49,598 nucleotides of DNA from AC-51 sp036265325 (GCA_036265325.1 DATAPH010000098.1:1-49598); one strand, 5' to 3'; shown: positions 1 through 7,506, counted from the stretch's first letter. Translations and numbers: made by a program. Notes: a model not told the origin generated them from the letters alone.

Positions 1-246
1 CTGTGGAACGGCGTCCTGTGTCCGCATGACCCCGCCGAGGAACAGCGCGGCGAGCGCGATGATCGCTCCGACGAGGCCCATGGCGTTCGCGCCACTGAGG
101 TAGCCGTGACCCGAGGCCGCCAGCTCGAGCGCGCGGGTATGGGCGTCGGGGATCAGGAGGCGGTACGCGACCGTGTGGCCGAGGAGCACCCCGCCGAAGG
201 CGAGGCCAAGAACGAGGGACGGCCGCGAGGACTGCGTGGGCGACAT
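1..246 (-). CDS. Partial membrane protein of unknown function (N-terminal part)
   Basis: An open frame runs from an ATG at 246 leftward off the window edge, so only the first 82 residues are visible. After a short polar N-terminus (MSPTQSSRPS) comes a hydrophobic stretch at about residues 11-30, then a loop containing HTRALELAASGHGYLSG. A second hydrophobic stretch follows at about residues 55-72 (AMGLVGAIIALAALFLGG), so it is probably an integral membrane protein. I do not recognise a family. The gene is divergent from the dehydrogenase at 285, and its ATG sits 7 nt after a TACGAT -10-like hexamer, suggesting a leaderless transcript. Confidence 0.6.
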   Translation of the reverse strand, partial: MSPTQSSRPSLVLGLAFGGVLLGHTVAYRLLIPDAHTRALELAASGHGYLSGANAMGLVGAIIALAALFLGGVMRTQDAVPQ

Positions 247-252
247 CTGGTC

Positions 253-259
253 TATCGTA
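253..259. promoter_or_regulatory. Overlapping divergent -10 elements
   Basis: The heptamer TATCGTA reads TATCGT on the plus strand (253-258) and TACGAT on the minus strand (259-254). The minus copy is 7 nt from the ATG at 246. The plus copy is about 26 nt from the GTG at 285. The two promoters therefore appear to share the same melted region and could not fire at once. Confidence 0.4.
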
Positions 260-284
260 CGCACGTTCCGAGGCGGGGGTTCAC

Positions 285-1145
285 GTGAACGCGCAGGATG
301 TACGGCATATCGGCGTCGTCGGATGCGGCCTGATGGGCGCCGGGATCGTCGAGGTATGTGCGCGCGCGGGCGTGCGTGTCACCTTCGCGGAGGGCAGCGC
401 GGACCTGATCGAGGCCGGTCATGCCCGGATACAGCGATCCTTGGACGCCGCGGTCTCCAAGGGAAAGCTCGACGCGTCGGACCGGGATGCGGCGCTCGGA
501 CTCATCGACGCCGTCGAGGACGTCGCCGGGCTCGCCGCCGCCGACCTCGTGATCGAGGCCGCGACCGAAGACCCGGAGGCGAAGCGCGCGATCTTCGAAC
601 GACTCGGCGCGACGGCGCGCGACGAAGTCGTCCTCGCTTCCAACACGTCGTCGATCCCCATCTCGACGCTCGGCGAGGCGTCCGGCCGGCGCGACCGCGT
701 GGTGGGGATGCACTTCTTCAATCCGGTGCCGGTGATGGGCGTGATCGAGCTCACGCCGTCTGCGGCCACGAGCGAGGAGACGCTCGCGCTCGTTGAGTCC
801 TTCGGATCAGCGGTGCTCGGCAAGACGTGTGTGCGTTCCTCCGACGAGGCCGGTTTCATCGTGAACCGGCTTCTGATCCCGTACCTGTTCGACGCGATCC
901 GTCTGTACGAGCGTGGGTTCGCGACGAAGGAGGACATCGACACGGCGATCCATCTCGGGCTCGCGCACCCGCTGGGGCCGCTGCGCCTGTCGGATCTGAT
1001 CGGTCTCGACACGGTGGCGTCGATCGGCGATGTGCTGCATCGGGCGTTCGGCGAACCCCGGTACGACGCGCCGGCGATCCTGCGCTCGCTCGTGGCGGAG
1101 GGCAAGCTCGGTCGAAAGACGGGCGAGGGGTTCTACACCTACTGA
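285..1145 (+). CDS. hbd: 3-hydroxybutyryl-CoA dehydrogenase (3-hydroxyacyl-CoA dehydrogenase family)
   Basis: A cytosolic 286-residue enzyme predicted to interconvert acetoacetyl-CoA and 3-hydroxybutyryl-CoA with NAD(P)H. The N-terminus carries the Rossmann dinucleotide motif GVVGCGLMGAG (about residues 10-20). The family's catalytic elements are visible: the serine in ASNTSSIPI, the histidine in GMHFFNPVPVMG, and the asparagine in EAGFIVNRLL. The C-terminal domain ends in the usual GRKTGEGFYTY. Length matches the stand-alone family, not the fused FadB type. It starts with GTG; no in-frame alternative keeps the Rossmann strand intact. Its 3' end overlaps the convergent glycosyltransferase gene by 7 bp. 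Together with the thiolase at 13.0 kb and the crotonyl-CoA reductase at 8.5 kb it would form an acetyl-CoA to butyryl/ethylmalonyl-CoA route. The gene name hbd versus fadB2/paaH is a matter of convention. Confidence 0.9.
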   Translation: MNAQDVRHIGVVGCGLMGAGIVEVCARAGVRVTFAEGSADLIEAGHARIQRSLDAAVSKGKLDASDRDAALGLIDAVEDVAGLAAADLVIEAATEDPEAKRAIFERLGATARDEVVLASNTSSIPISTLGEASGRRDRVVGMHFFNPVPVMGVIELTPSAATSEETLALVESFGSAVLGKTCVRSSDEAGFIVNRLLIPYLFDAIRLYERGFATKEDIDTAIHLGLAHPLGPLRLSDLIGLDTVASIGDVLHRAFGEPRYDAPAILRSLVAEGKLGRKTGEGFYTY

Positions 1146-2077
1146 GGACGGACGCGCCCGGTGAGCCGGTCGGCGAGGCCCAGCGCGTATCCCCACATCT
1201 TCGCGACGTCGGTGAACGCGAGCAGCCCCGGCACCGCGATGGTGGCGAGCGCACGGTCGCGAGGATCGGTCAAGCGCACGCGCGCCCGTGTGATCGGCGT
1301 CCGCGCGTAGGCAACCGCGCCGCCGGCCGCGAGAAGCTTCGGCCACGTTCGGCGCGAGGCGAGCGCCGCGAGCAGCCCGCCGTAGACCGCGAAGCGCAGC
1401 GCGTGACGCTCCGGGTACATCCCGGCCTGGCCGTCGCCGCGGGCGTACCGCTCGTACTGCGTCCAGATCTGGGCGAGCGATCCGCGTGGGTGCCACGACG
1501 CCACCGCGTTCGGCGCCATCCTCATCGCGAACCCTCGCTCACGCCACCGATGGTTCACCCACATGTCCTCGCCGATCGGGAGCCACTCGGGGTAGCCCCC
1601 GACCGCCTCGATCGCCTCCCGGCGGAAGGCCACGCTCCGCGCGCTCGGCATGAACGTCGTCTCGTCGACCTGCGCGGCACCGAGTGGGAACCCGAGCGAC
1701 GCGACGCAGGCATCGAGGAGCGAGCCCACAACCGGCTCGGTCCAGCCCATCGCGATGTCGGCGCCTTCTTCGAGCGGTGCGATCAGCGCGGCGAGCCATC
1801 CGGGTCCGTAGGCGCAGTCGGCGTCGGCGACCGCGATCGCGTCGTGCGAGGCGGCGGCGATCGCCAGGTTCCGGCCGCGGGCGATGTTCGCTCCGGGATC
1901 TTCGATGAGCGTGATCGCGTCGCCGGCGTCGCGGAGGCGTTGGAGCGTGCCGTCCGTCGACCCGCCGTCGACGATGATCACCTCGTCGGGCATGCGCTCT
2001 TGCGCCGCGACCGACGCCAGGAACGCGTCCATGTGTTCGTCGGCGTTCAGCACAGTGGCGATCAGGGAAACCTTCAT
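1139..2077 (-). CDS. Glycosyltransferase family 2
   Basis: This 312-residue protein begins MKVSLIATVLNADEHM and shows the GT-A nucleotide-sugar fold: EVIIVDGGSTDGT, the acidic AVADADCAYG segment (DXD-like, about residue 85), and GEDMWVNHRWRERG as the acceptor/catalytic region. Hydrophobic stretches near the C-terminus (AVYGGLLAALASRR and ATIAVPGLLAFTDVAKMWGYALG) suggest membrane association. The ATG at 2077 overlaps the upstream stop as ATGA, which selects it over in-frame codons further upstream. It is the last gene of a minus-strand run that starts with the acyl-CoA carboxylase at 5406. Donor and acceptor cannot be read from sequence. Confidence 0.87.
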   Translation of the reverse strand: MKVSLIATVLNADEHMDAFLASVAAQERMPDEVIIVDGGSTDGTLQRLRDAGDAITLIEDPGANIARGRNLAIAAASHDAIAVADADCAYGPGWLAALIAPLEEGADIAMGWTEPVVGSLLDACVASLGFPLGAAQVDETTFMPSARSVAFRREAIEAVGGYPEWLPIGEDMWVNHRWRERGFAMRMAPNAVASWHPRGSLAQIWTQYERYARGDGQAGMYPERHALRFAVYGGLLAALASRRTWPKLLAAGGAVAYARTPITRARVRLTDPRDRALATIAVPGLLAFTDVAKMWGYALGLADRLTGRVRPQ

Positions 2078-3186
2078 ATGCGGGCTCGCTCCATCGCGTC
2101 GCGGTAGGCGTCGAGCGTAGCGCGGGCCGTCGCCGCCCATGAGAACGACGCAGCTCGCACGGGACCCTTCTCCATGAGTTCGGCTCGCAACGGCTCATCC
2201 GTGAGGATCCGGACCAGTCCGGCCGCGATCGCATCGTCGTCCTCGGGGTCGACGAGCAGCGCAGCATCGCCGGCGACCTCGGGTATCGAAGACGTCGAGG
2301 AGGACAGCGTCGGTCGGCCGTGTGCGAGCGCCTCGAGCACCGGCAGGCCGAACCCTTCGTAGAGCGACGGGTAGGCGACCGCGTCCGCACCGCGGTACAG
2401 CGCCTCGAGCTCATGGGCCCCGACGCGTCCGGGAAGGTGAACCCGCCCGCCGCCGTCGCTGGCGAGCTCGTTCGCGAGTGCGTCCTGCTGCCATCCTGTC
2501 GCGCCGGCCAGGACGAGCTCGTGCGGCAGCGACGCATCGCGCACCGCCGCTCGGAAGGCCCGCACCAACCGCGGCAGGTTCTTGCGCGGCTCAAGCGTGC
2601 CGACGAACAACACGTATGGCGCGTCGTAGGGAGGCGCCGACGCTGCGCTCCTTTCGACCGGAGGATCGGCGGCGAGCGGCGTGATGTGGATCCGTTCCCG
2701 CTCGATCCCCCGTGCGGCGACGGCCGCCGCGGCGTCGCGCGAGGGCGTCAGCACCGCGTGCGCTTCGCGGACCGCGATCTCGAGTCCGCGCCGGTACAGC
2801 CGCAGCCATCGTGGCGGATACAAGTCGGGGAACCGTTCGAAGGCGAGGTCGTGGATCGTCACGACGAGCGCCTGTCCCGGCCGCGCGGGCGGGATCGCGG
2901 CGGGATTCGTCGCGTGGATCGCGTCCAGGGGGCCGAACCGCTGAGGGAGACACGGCCGGCGGCTCCACGCCCACATCGGGTAGAGGGCGCGGATCGGCAT
3001 CCCGACCGACTGGGTTGCCGTCGGTACGCCGTCCGGCGTCGGGCGGCCCGCCCACGATGCCGAGAACGGCATGACGTCGTCGTCGGGTGCCGCCGCCGGC
3101 AGCTCGGTGGCTAACCGCGACACGTAGGTTCCGATCCCGCCCGGCGCGGCGAACCACAATTGATCGACATGCAAGGCGATCCTCAT
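2074..3186 (-). CDS. Glycosyltransferase family 4 (GT-B fold)
   Basis: A 370-residue GT-B enzyme. The N-terminal domain opens MRIALHVDQLWFAAPGGIGTYV, with the glycine-rich loop typical of GT4 acceptor domains. The C-terminal donor domain has YVLFVGTLEPRKNLPRLVRAF and the E-x7-E signature region YPSLYEGFGLPVLEALAHG. It resembles mannosyl- and rhamnosyl-type transferases, but substrate is unknown. The ATG at 3186 overlaps the cupin stop (ATGA), and its own stop overlaps the GT2 start (ATGA). Cupin, GT4 and GT2 are therefore translationally coupled. Confidence 0.9.
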   Translation of the reverse strand: MRIALHVDQLWFAAPGGIGTYVSRLATELPAAAPDDDVMPFSASWAGRPTPDGVPTATQSVGMPIRALYPMWAWSRRPCLPQRFGPLDAIHATNPAAIPPARPGQALVVTIHDLAFERFPDLYPPRWLRLYRRGLEIAVREAHAVLTPSRDAAAAVAARGIERERIHITPLAADPPVERSAASAPPYDAPYVLFVGTLEPRKNLPRLVRAFRAAVRDASLPHELVLAGATGWQQDALANELASDGGGRVHLPGRVGAHELEALYRGADAVAYPSLYEGFGLPVLEALAHGRPTLSSSTSSIPEVAGDAALLVDPEDDDAIAAGLVRILTDEPLRAELMEKGPVRAASFSWAATARATLDAYRDAMERARI

Positions 3187-3482
3187 CGGCGGCCCCACGC
3201 TTCCACGCACACGCACCCCGTCGGGCCAACCGTTGCGGCGTGCGATGTCTCGGCGGGCAGATCGAGGCGATCGCCGGCTTCGAGCTGGACGTCCCCCTCG
3301 TCCGTGTGGAACACGATCGATCCCTCGAGGCAGAACAAGACCTTCGCGCGCGGGTGCTCGTGACGGCCGTAGCGATCGCCGGGACCGTTCGCCCATGACC
3401 GCGGCTCCGCGCACCCTTCCCGACGGAACGTCGCGAGCGCCTCGTCGCGATCGACGGCGCCCTTCGTCCGGGAGGCAGGCAC
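3183..3482 (-). CDS. Small cupin-domain protein
   Basis: A single cupin barrel of 99 residues starting with GTG. Cupin motif 1 appears as GRHEHPRAKVLFCLEGSIVF, with an H-x-H metal pair. Motif 2 appears as GDRLDLPAETSHAATVG, with the third histidine. Such one-domain cupins bind a metal and have varied roles (sugar or small-molecule binding, oxygenase, isomerase), so function is not assigned. It is too short to be the dTDP-4-dehydrorhamnose 3,5-epimerase RmlC. It lies between a carboxylase pair and two glycosyltransferase genes, and its stop overlaps the GT4 start. Confidence 0.8.
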   Translation of the reverse strand: MPASRTKGAVDRDEALATFRREGCAEPRSWANGPGDRYGRHEHPRAKVLFCLEGSIVFHTDEGDVQLEAGDRLDLPAETSHAATVGPTGCVCVEAWGRR

Positions 3483-3486
3483 CCGG

Positions 3487-3537
3487 TTACCCGTCGTAGG
3501 CGGTGCCGTCCAGCTCGAAGCGGGATGACTCCGTCAC
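3487..3537 (-). CDS. Candidate 16-codon micro-ORF
   Basis: A GTG at 3537 overlaps the stop of the preceding 88-residue gene (GTGA) and opens a frame for (M)TESSRFELDGTAYDG followed by TAA. The cupin GTG begins 4 nt later. The frame is precisely coupled on both sides, as its larger neighbours are. It may simply bridge the gap and keep ribosomes moving toward the cupin gene. There is no homology evidence, and a chance frame is possible. Confidence 0.3.
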   Translation of the reverse strand: MTESSRFELDGTAYDG

Positions 3538-3800
3538 TGGACGTCGCTCCGCCCGTGCACCGACGGGACGCCCTTGCGTGCGAACTCGACCCATTGCCCG
3601 TGCCACGGCTCGCGTGCGAACCGGCGAACCTGGAGCGCCCCGAACCCGGTCGCTTCGATCCGGCCCTGCAGCACCCACGGCGCCGGCTTCGGATTCTCTG
3701 CGACGAAGTAGCGCTCGAGCGCCATCAACACGGCGCGTTCTTCCTCGAGGGTCAGGCCCTCGGGGACGTCGATCTTCCGTCCGTCGTCGGTCTCGAACAC
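3534..3800 (-). CDS. Small protein following the acyl-CoA carboxylase gene, possible epsilon-like subunit
   Basis: An 88-residue soluble protein that begins (M)FETDDGRKIDVPEG. It has a helical LTLEEERAVLMALERYF segment, then APWVLQGRIEATGFGALQVRR. It starts with GTG 22 bp after the carboxyltransferase stop. In Actinomycetota, small AccE/epsilon subunits of acyl-CoA carboxylases are often encoded right beside the beta subunit, and the EE-x-A-x-L-x-A-L helix is of that style. The second half, however, is not a clear AccE match. Position is the main argument, and a hypothetical protein is the safe call. Confidence 0.55.
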   Translation of the reverse strand: MFETDDGRKIDVPEGLTLEEERAVLMALERYFVAENPKPAPWVLQGRIEATGFGALQVRRFAREPWHGQWVEFARKGVPSVHGRSDVQ

Positions 3801-3822
3801 GCTGGCTCCTCGCTGCTGTTCG

Positions 3823-5406
3823 TTAGAGAGGGATGTTGCCGTGCTTGCGTGCGGGCACCGCCTCGCGCTTGGTCGAGAGCATGCGCAGCGCCTTGATCAG
3901 GCGGGGCCGGGTTTCGGCGGGTTCGATCACATCGTCGATGAACCCGCGCTCGGCCGCGGCGTACGGCGTCGAAAACTTGTCGCGGTACTCGGTGATGAGC
4001 TCGGCGCGCCGGGCGGCCGGGTCGTCGGCCTGATCGATGTCCTTCTTGAAGACGATGTTGACCGCACCCTCTGCGCCCATCACCGCGATCTCGGCCGTCG
4101 GCCACGCGAACGAGACGTCCGCGCGCAGGTGCTTGGAGTTCATGACCAGATACGCGCCGCCATAGGCTTTGCGCGTGATCACGGTCATGCGCGGCACGGT
4201 CGATTCAGCGAAGGCGTAGAGCAGCTTCGCGCCGTGGCGGATGATCCCGTTGTACTCCTGCGTGGTTCCGGGCAGGAACCCGGGGACGTCCACGAACGTG
4301 AGGATCGGGATGTTGAACGCGTCGCAGAAGCGGACGAATCGGCTCGCCTTCTCGCTCGCGTCGATGTCGAGCGTGCCGGCGAGCACCTTCGGCTGGTTCG
4401 CGATGACGCCGACGCTTCGCCCGTCCAGCCGTGCGAACCCCGTCACGATGTTCGCCGCCCACAGCGGGAAGACCTCCAGGAACTCGCCCTCGTCGACGAC
4501 GTACCGGATCACCTCGTGCATGTCGTACGCCTCGGCGGCGCGGTCGGGCACGAGGTGCGTCAGCGCGTCGGTCAGCCGCTCGGGGTCGTCGGTCGTGGCG
4601 TAGGCCGGCGGGTCCTCCAGGTTGTTCGACGGCAGGAACGACAAGAGGTAGCGCACCCGCATCAGTACGTCCTCGTCGTCCTCGCCGATGAAGGATGCGA
4701 CGCCGGACTGGGTCGCGTGCGTCATCGCGCCGCCGAGCGCCTCCATCGTCACGTCCTCGCCGGTCACCGTCTTGATGACGTCGGGGCCCGTGATGAACAT
4801 GTGCGACGTCTCCTTCACCATGAAGGTGAAGTCGGTGATCGCGGGGGAGTAGACCGCGCCGCCCGCGCACGGACCCATGATCACGCTGATCTGCGGGATC
4901 ACGCCGCTCGAGCGGACGTTGCGTTCGAAGATGTAGCCGTATCCAGCGAGCGACGCTGCGCCTTCCTGGATCCGCGCGCCGCCGGAGTCGTTGATCTGGA
5001 TGAACGGGGCGCCGGTCTGGAGCGCGAGGTCCATCACCTTGCAGACCTTCTGCGCGACGACCTCGCCCATCGAGCCGCCGAACACCGTGAAGTCCTGCGA
5101 CGCGACGAAAACCTTGCGGCCGTCGATCGTGCCGTAACCGGTGACGATGCCGTCCCCGGGCGGCTTGCGCTTGTCCATCCCGAAGTCGTTGGAGCGGTGG
5201 ACCGTGAAGGGGTCGGTTTCCACGAACGAGCCGGCGTCCATCAGGATGTCGAGGCGCTCGCGCGCGGTGAGCTTGCCCTTGTCGTGCTGCTTGTCCGCAG
5301 CTTCGGGGCCGGACGGCATCAAGGCGGCCGCGCGGCGCTCCCGCAGCTCCTCGATCCGATCTTCGACGGTGCGCTCGTCCGCGGGAGGCTTTTCGGTCTT
5401 GGCCAT
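3823..5406 (-). CDS. pccB: Acyl-CoA (propionyl-CoA) carboxylase, carboxyltransferase beta subunit
   Basis: A 527-residue biotin-dependent carboxyltransferase of the PccB/AccD5 family. It would move CO2 from biotin on a separate alpha subunit to propionyl-CoA (or acetyl-CoA), giving methylmalonyl-CoA. Both crotonase-fold halves are present. The N-half has LTARERLDILMDAGSF, GGSMGEVVAQK and NDSGGARIQEGAASLAGYG. The C-half has VGVIANQP, FVDVPGFLPGTTQE and RKAYGGAYLVMNSK. Substrate choice cannot be read with confidence. The biotin carboxylase/BCCP alpha subunit is not in this window. The ATG at 5406 follows a TAGACT hexamer by 6 nt, so a leaderless mRNA is likely. It heads a six-gene minus-strand run that ends with the GT2 gene. 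Confidence 0.93.
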   Translation of the reverse strand: MAKTEKPPADERTVEDRIEELRERRAAALMPSGPEAADKQHDKGKLTARERLDILMDAGSFVETDPFTVHRSNDFGMDKRKPPGDGIVTGYGTIDGRKVFVASQDFTVFGGSMGEVVAQKVCKVMDLALQTGAPFIQINDSGGARIQEGAASLAGYGYIFERNVRSSGVIPQISVIMGPCAGGAVYSPAITDFTFMVKETSHMFITGPDVIKTVTGEDVTMEALGGAMTHATQSGVASFIGEDDEDVLMRVRYLLSFLPSNNLEDPPAYATTDDPERLTDALTHLVPDRAAEAYDMHEVIRYVVDEGEFLEVFPLWAANIVTGFARLDGRSVGVIANQPKVLAGTLDIDASEKASRFVRFCDAFNIPILTFVDVPGFLPGTTQEYNGIIRHGAKLLYAFAESTVPRMTVITRKAYGGAYLVMNSKHLRADVSFAWPTAEIAVMGAEGAVNIVFKKDIDQADDPAARRAELITEYRDKFSTPYAAAERGFIDDVIEPAETRPRLIKALRMLSTKREAVPARKHGNIPL

Positions 5407-5412
5407 GGTCGG

Positions 5413-5418
5413 AGTCTA
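5413..5418 (-). promoter_or_regulatory. -10 element TAGACT for pccB
   Basis: On the minus strand TAGACT is followed by 6 nt and then the pccB ATG at 5406, placing the predicted transcript start on or next to the start codon. No convincing -35 hexamer is seen. Confidence 0.55.
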
Positions 5419-5441
5419 GGTGAGCGCCTCGGCGCGGGCGC

Positions 5442-5888
5442 TCAGCAGCCCTTGACGCCCCAGCCGGCGTTCTTCCAGCCGCCCGCGGCGTGCACCATCC
5501 GGATCGTCACGATCGCGTTCGAGCGACCGTTCTTCGCCTTCGCGGAGAGTTCCCACGTTGCGCGGGTCCAGGCCTTGTAACGGTCGGGCCACATCTTGGA
5601 CGACTGCTGGAACAGGCCGAGGTACTCGCCCGTCGCCGACTTCGCGGTCGGATCGAGCCCGCTCTCGCGCTTGGCGATGCAGATGGCGCGCGCAGCGCCG
5701 CCACCAACCGGACCGAAGCGGTCGACGGAGCAGGTGATCCGCCGCCGCATGAGATGCGCGACGGTCTCACCGGACTTGGCGGTGAGGTCGCAGGGCCCGA
5801 CGCCCGGCTTGGCGTGTGTCGGCGCCATCGTCACCAAGAGGAAGAGCAGGGGGAGAGTGACGACGGTCGCGAGGAACCGTCTCGGCAC
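5442..5888 (-). CDS. Secreted lysozyme-like / transglycosylase-fold protein
   Basis: A 148-residue exported protein. The N-terminus (MPRRFLATVVTLPLLFLLVTMAPTHA) is a signal peptide with cleavage probably after THA. The mature part has CIAKRESGLDPTAKSATGEYLGLFQQSSKMW, laid out like lysozyme and SLT-type domains: catalytic Glu in ESG, then GLFQ. Four cysteines (PCDL, ITCSVD, AICIAK and the C-terminal GC) could form two disulfides. It probably acts on peptidoglycan outside the membrane. Start is GTG at 5888, 6 nt after a TAGGGT hexamer. It is transcribed in the same direction as pccB but has its own promoter. Confidence 0.78.
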   Translation of the reverse strand: MPRRFLATVVTLPLLFLLVTMAPTHAKPGVGPCDLTAKSGETVAHLMRRRITCSVDRFGPVGGGAARAICIAKRESGLDPTAKSATGEYLGLFQQSSKMWPDRYKAWTRATWELSAKAKNGRSNAIVTIRMVHAAGGWKNAGWGVKGC

Positions 5889-5894
5889 CCGCCG

Positions 5895-5900
5895 ACCCTA
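5895..5900 (-). promoter_or_regulatory. -10 element TAGGGT for the lysozyme-like gene
   Basis: TAGGGT on the minus strand, 6 nt before the GTG at 5888. The spacing fits leaderless transcription. Confidence 0.5.
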
Positions 5901-5907
5901 GCAGGCG

Positions 5908-6471
5908 TCAGTCGACGTCGACCCGGCCGCCGGTTCGCCAGTACTCGCCGTGATCGCGGTCGAGGAACCCCTCGTCGACGAGGTAGCGGCGAAGGGCGGC
6001 GTGGTCGGTGAAGAACACGCCGACGATCGCGTTCACCTCCTTCTCGTCGTACCGGCGTCCGGGCTCGAACTCGAGCGCAACCCGTTCCAGCACGATCCGA
6101 CGCTTCGAGCGTTTCATCGGGATCTCGGTGAGGCGCCCGTTGCGGAAGAACGTCTTCAGGACGTATTCCTCGTCGTCGTTGGCGGCGCCGAGCGCGAGGC
6201 CGGCCTCACGAGGCGGGCCGACGATCTCGGCCGCCTGGCGCAACGTGTCGGCGTCGAACCGGTAGGTCCGGCGATCGTCGGCGACCGAGACGACGCCCGC
6301 GGAGGTGAGCTTGCCGAGTTGCGCCATCACCTGGCGTGGCTCGAGACCGAGCTCGGTGGCGAGCTCGTCGGCCGAGCGGTCGGCGCGCGCCAGCACGCCC
6401 GCGATCGCCACCCGTTCGGGATCGGCGAGCGCGCGGACGATATCGTCGGGGTTCCCTCGAGATGTCGGCAT
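5908..6471 (-). CDS. ArsR-like winged-helix regulator with DUF2087 domain
   Basis: A 187-residue cytosolic protein. Residues about 8-80 form an ArsR/GntR-like winged helix (DIVRALADPERVAIAGVLARA, then ADELATELGLEPRQVMAQLGKL as the recognition region). The C-terminal part, from about residue 110, carries the DUF2087 pattern: RIVLERVALEFEPGRRYDEKEVNAIV through DHAALRRYLVDEGFLDRD. DUF2087 is frequently fused to such HTH domains, with unknown ligand. The start ATG at 6471 has a strong AGGAGG immediately upstream. Only 19 bp separate it from the divergent nuclease gene, so it may control both. Confidence 0.85.
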   Translation of the reverse strand: MPTSRGNPDDIVRALADPERVAIAGVLARADRSADELATELGLEPRQVMAQLGKLTSAGVVSVADDRRTYRFDADTLRQAAEIVGPPREAGLALGAANDDEEYVLKTFFRNGRLTEIPMKRSKRRIVLERVALEFEPGRRYDEKEVNAIVGVFFTDHAALRRYLVDEGFLDRDHGEYWRTGGRVDVD

Positions 6472-6478
6472 CGCCTCC

Positions 6479-6494
6479 TAGCATGCTGGCATGC
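6479..6494. promoter_or_regulatory. Compact divergent promoter with GCATGC repeats
   Basis: TAGCAT (6479-6484) lies exactly 6 nt before the nuclease ATG at 6491. It overlaps the 8-bp palindrome AGCATGCT (6480-6487). GCATGC occurs at 6481-6486 and again at 6489-6494. The opposite strand supplies AGGAGG for the regulator gene. A repressor bound here would cover both starts. Confidence 0.45.
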
Positions 6495-7435
6495 AGCTGA
6501 CCGAACCACAGCAGCGCACCCTCGACCAGCTGATCGGCACCGAGCGCCCCGCCTTCCCGGCTGACCTCTCGCAGCGTCTGCGCGACCGGATCGAAGAGGC
6601 CGCGCGTGGCTTGGAGCTCGGCGATCCGCTGTGGCTCGGCAAGGAGCGGCTCAACGACCTCGACCGGTGCGAGGGCACTTTCTGGTCCAGGCTGGCCGGT
6701 GAGGGACCGCCGTTCGCGCACAGCCGAGCCACCGCCCTTGGGGTCGTGCAACACCGGGCGATCGAGGTGGTCGTCGGCGCTCGCGAGGCGCTTGAGCCGC
6801 ATGATGCCGCGTCGATCGCGGCCACCCGGACGGCCGACCGTGAAGAGCGGTTCGCGGAGTACTGGCGCGACCTGGGGAGCCCCGAGCAAGACGATCTCTT
6901 GATGGAGGTCGCCCGGCGCACCGCCTTGTTCGAGGGCTCGTTCCCGCCGTTGCGCGATCTGCGACGTGAGCTCGCTCCGTTGGTCGAACTCCCGATGAAG
7001 GCCGAGCTCCTTGGCGGATCGCTCGTGGTCTCGGGCAAGGTCGACCTCGTCGTGGGTCGACCCGACCGGATGCAGCCGATGCGCGCGCAGCGCTTGCTGA
7101 TCGACCTCAAGACGGGCGGCGCGTACCCCGAGCACGCCGAGGACAACCGCGCGTACGCGCTGCTCCACACGCTGCGCTTCGGCGTGCCCCCGTATCGGGT
7201 CGCGTCGTTCTTCCTCGAGGGCGGCACCTGGCAGGCGGAGGACGTTCATGAGGAGCTGTTGTTCCACGCAGCGGACCGGGTGATCGCGGCCGCGCGCTCA
7301 GCAGCGGCGCTCCGAGGCGGCCGCGAGCCGACACTCAATCCCGGCCGTTGGTGCGCGTGGTGCTACAGAGCGCCCGAGTGCCCCGTCGCCGACCCTGAGC
7401 CGGCCGCCGCGATGGCCCGGTCGATCGGGGGGTGA
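6491..7435 (+). CDS. RecB/AddB-like PD-(D/E)XK nuclease with predicted Fe-S cluster
   Basis: A 314-residue protein with the RecB-family nuclease layout. It has a histidine in GVVQHRAIE (about H88), an aspartate in VSGKVDLVV (D185) and the D-x-K pair in LLIDLKTGG (D205, K207). One cysteine lies N-terminal of the fold in LNDLDRCEGTF (C60). Three lie C-terminal in GRWCAWCYRAPECP (C288, C291, C297). This one-plus-three cysteine arrangement is that of the [4Fe-4S] clusters of AddB and Cas4. No helicase motifs are present and no cas genes are nearby, so it is a stand-alone nuclease of unknown pathway. It is divergent from the DUF2087 regulator. A leaderless start at 6491 is likely. Confidence 0.8.
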   Translation: MQLTEPQQRTLDQLIGTERPAFPADLSQRLRDRIEEAARGLELGDPLWLGKERLNDLDRCEGTFWSRLAGEGPPFAHSRATALGVVQHRAIEVVVGAREALEPHDAASIAATRTADREERFAEYWRDLGSPEQDDLLMEVARRTALFEGSFPPLRDLRRELAPLVELPMKAELLGGSLVVSGKVDLVVGRPDRMQPMRAQRLLIDLKTGGAYPEHAEDNRAYALLHTLRFGVPPYRVASFFLEGGTWQAEDVHEELLFHAADRVIAAARSAAALRGGREPTLNPGRWCAWCYRAPECPVADPEPAAAMARSIGG

Positions 7436-7473
7436 AGCGCCACAGCTCCATCCCCGCGGAAGCGATCGGGGCC

Positions 7474-7500
7474 GTTCAGCTGTTCCGTCCGGAACTGAAC
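7474..7500 (+). terminator. Imperfect stem-loop after the nuclease gene
   Basis: GTTCAG at 7474-7479 pairs with CTGAAC at 7495-7500, and inside these TTCC pairs with GGAA, leaving a small bulge and a short loop. It lies 38 bp after the nuclease stop and just before the next promoter. There is no T tract. It may act as a terminator or as a binding site overlapping the next promoter's upstream part. Confidence 0.35.
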
Positions 7501-7506
7501 CCGCGC

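Noticed and set aside
3183..3482. The small cupin as the missing RmlC
   Set aside because: RmlC is about 180 residues with a distinct active site; this 99-residue cupin has only the generic metal motifs and sits 35 kb from the rml genes.
3841..5580. A plus-strand open frame of 579 codons opposite pccB
   Set aside because: pccB has complete family motifs, promoter and start; the antisense frame is a compositional artefact.
6491..7435. RecB-like Fe-S nuclease as a CRISPR Cas4
   Set aside because: No repeat array, cas1, cas2 or effector gene is anywhere in the window; the cysteine layout alone does not make it Cas4.
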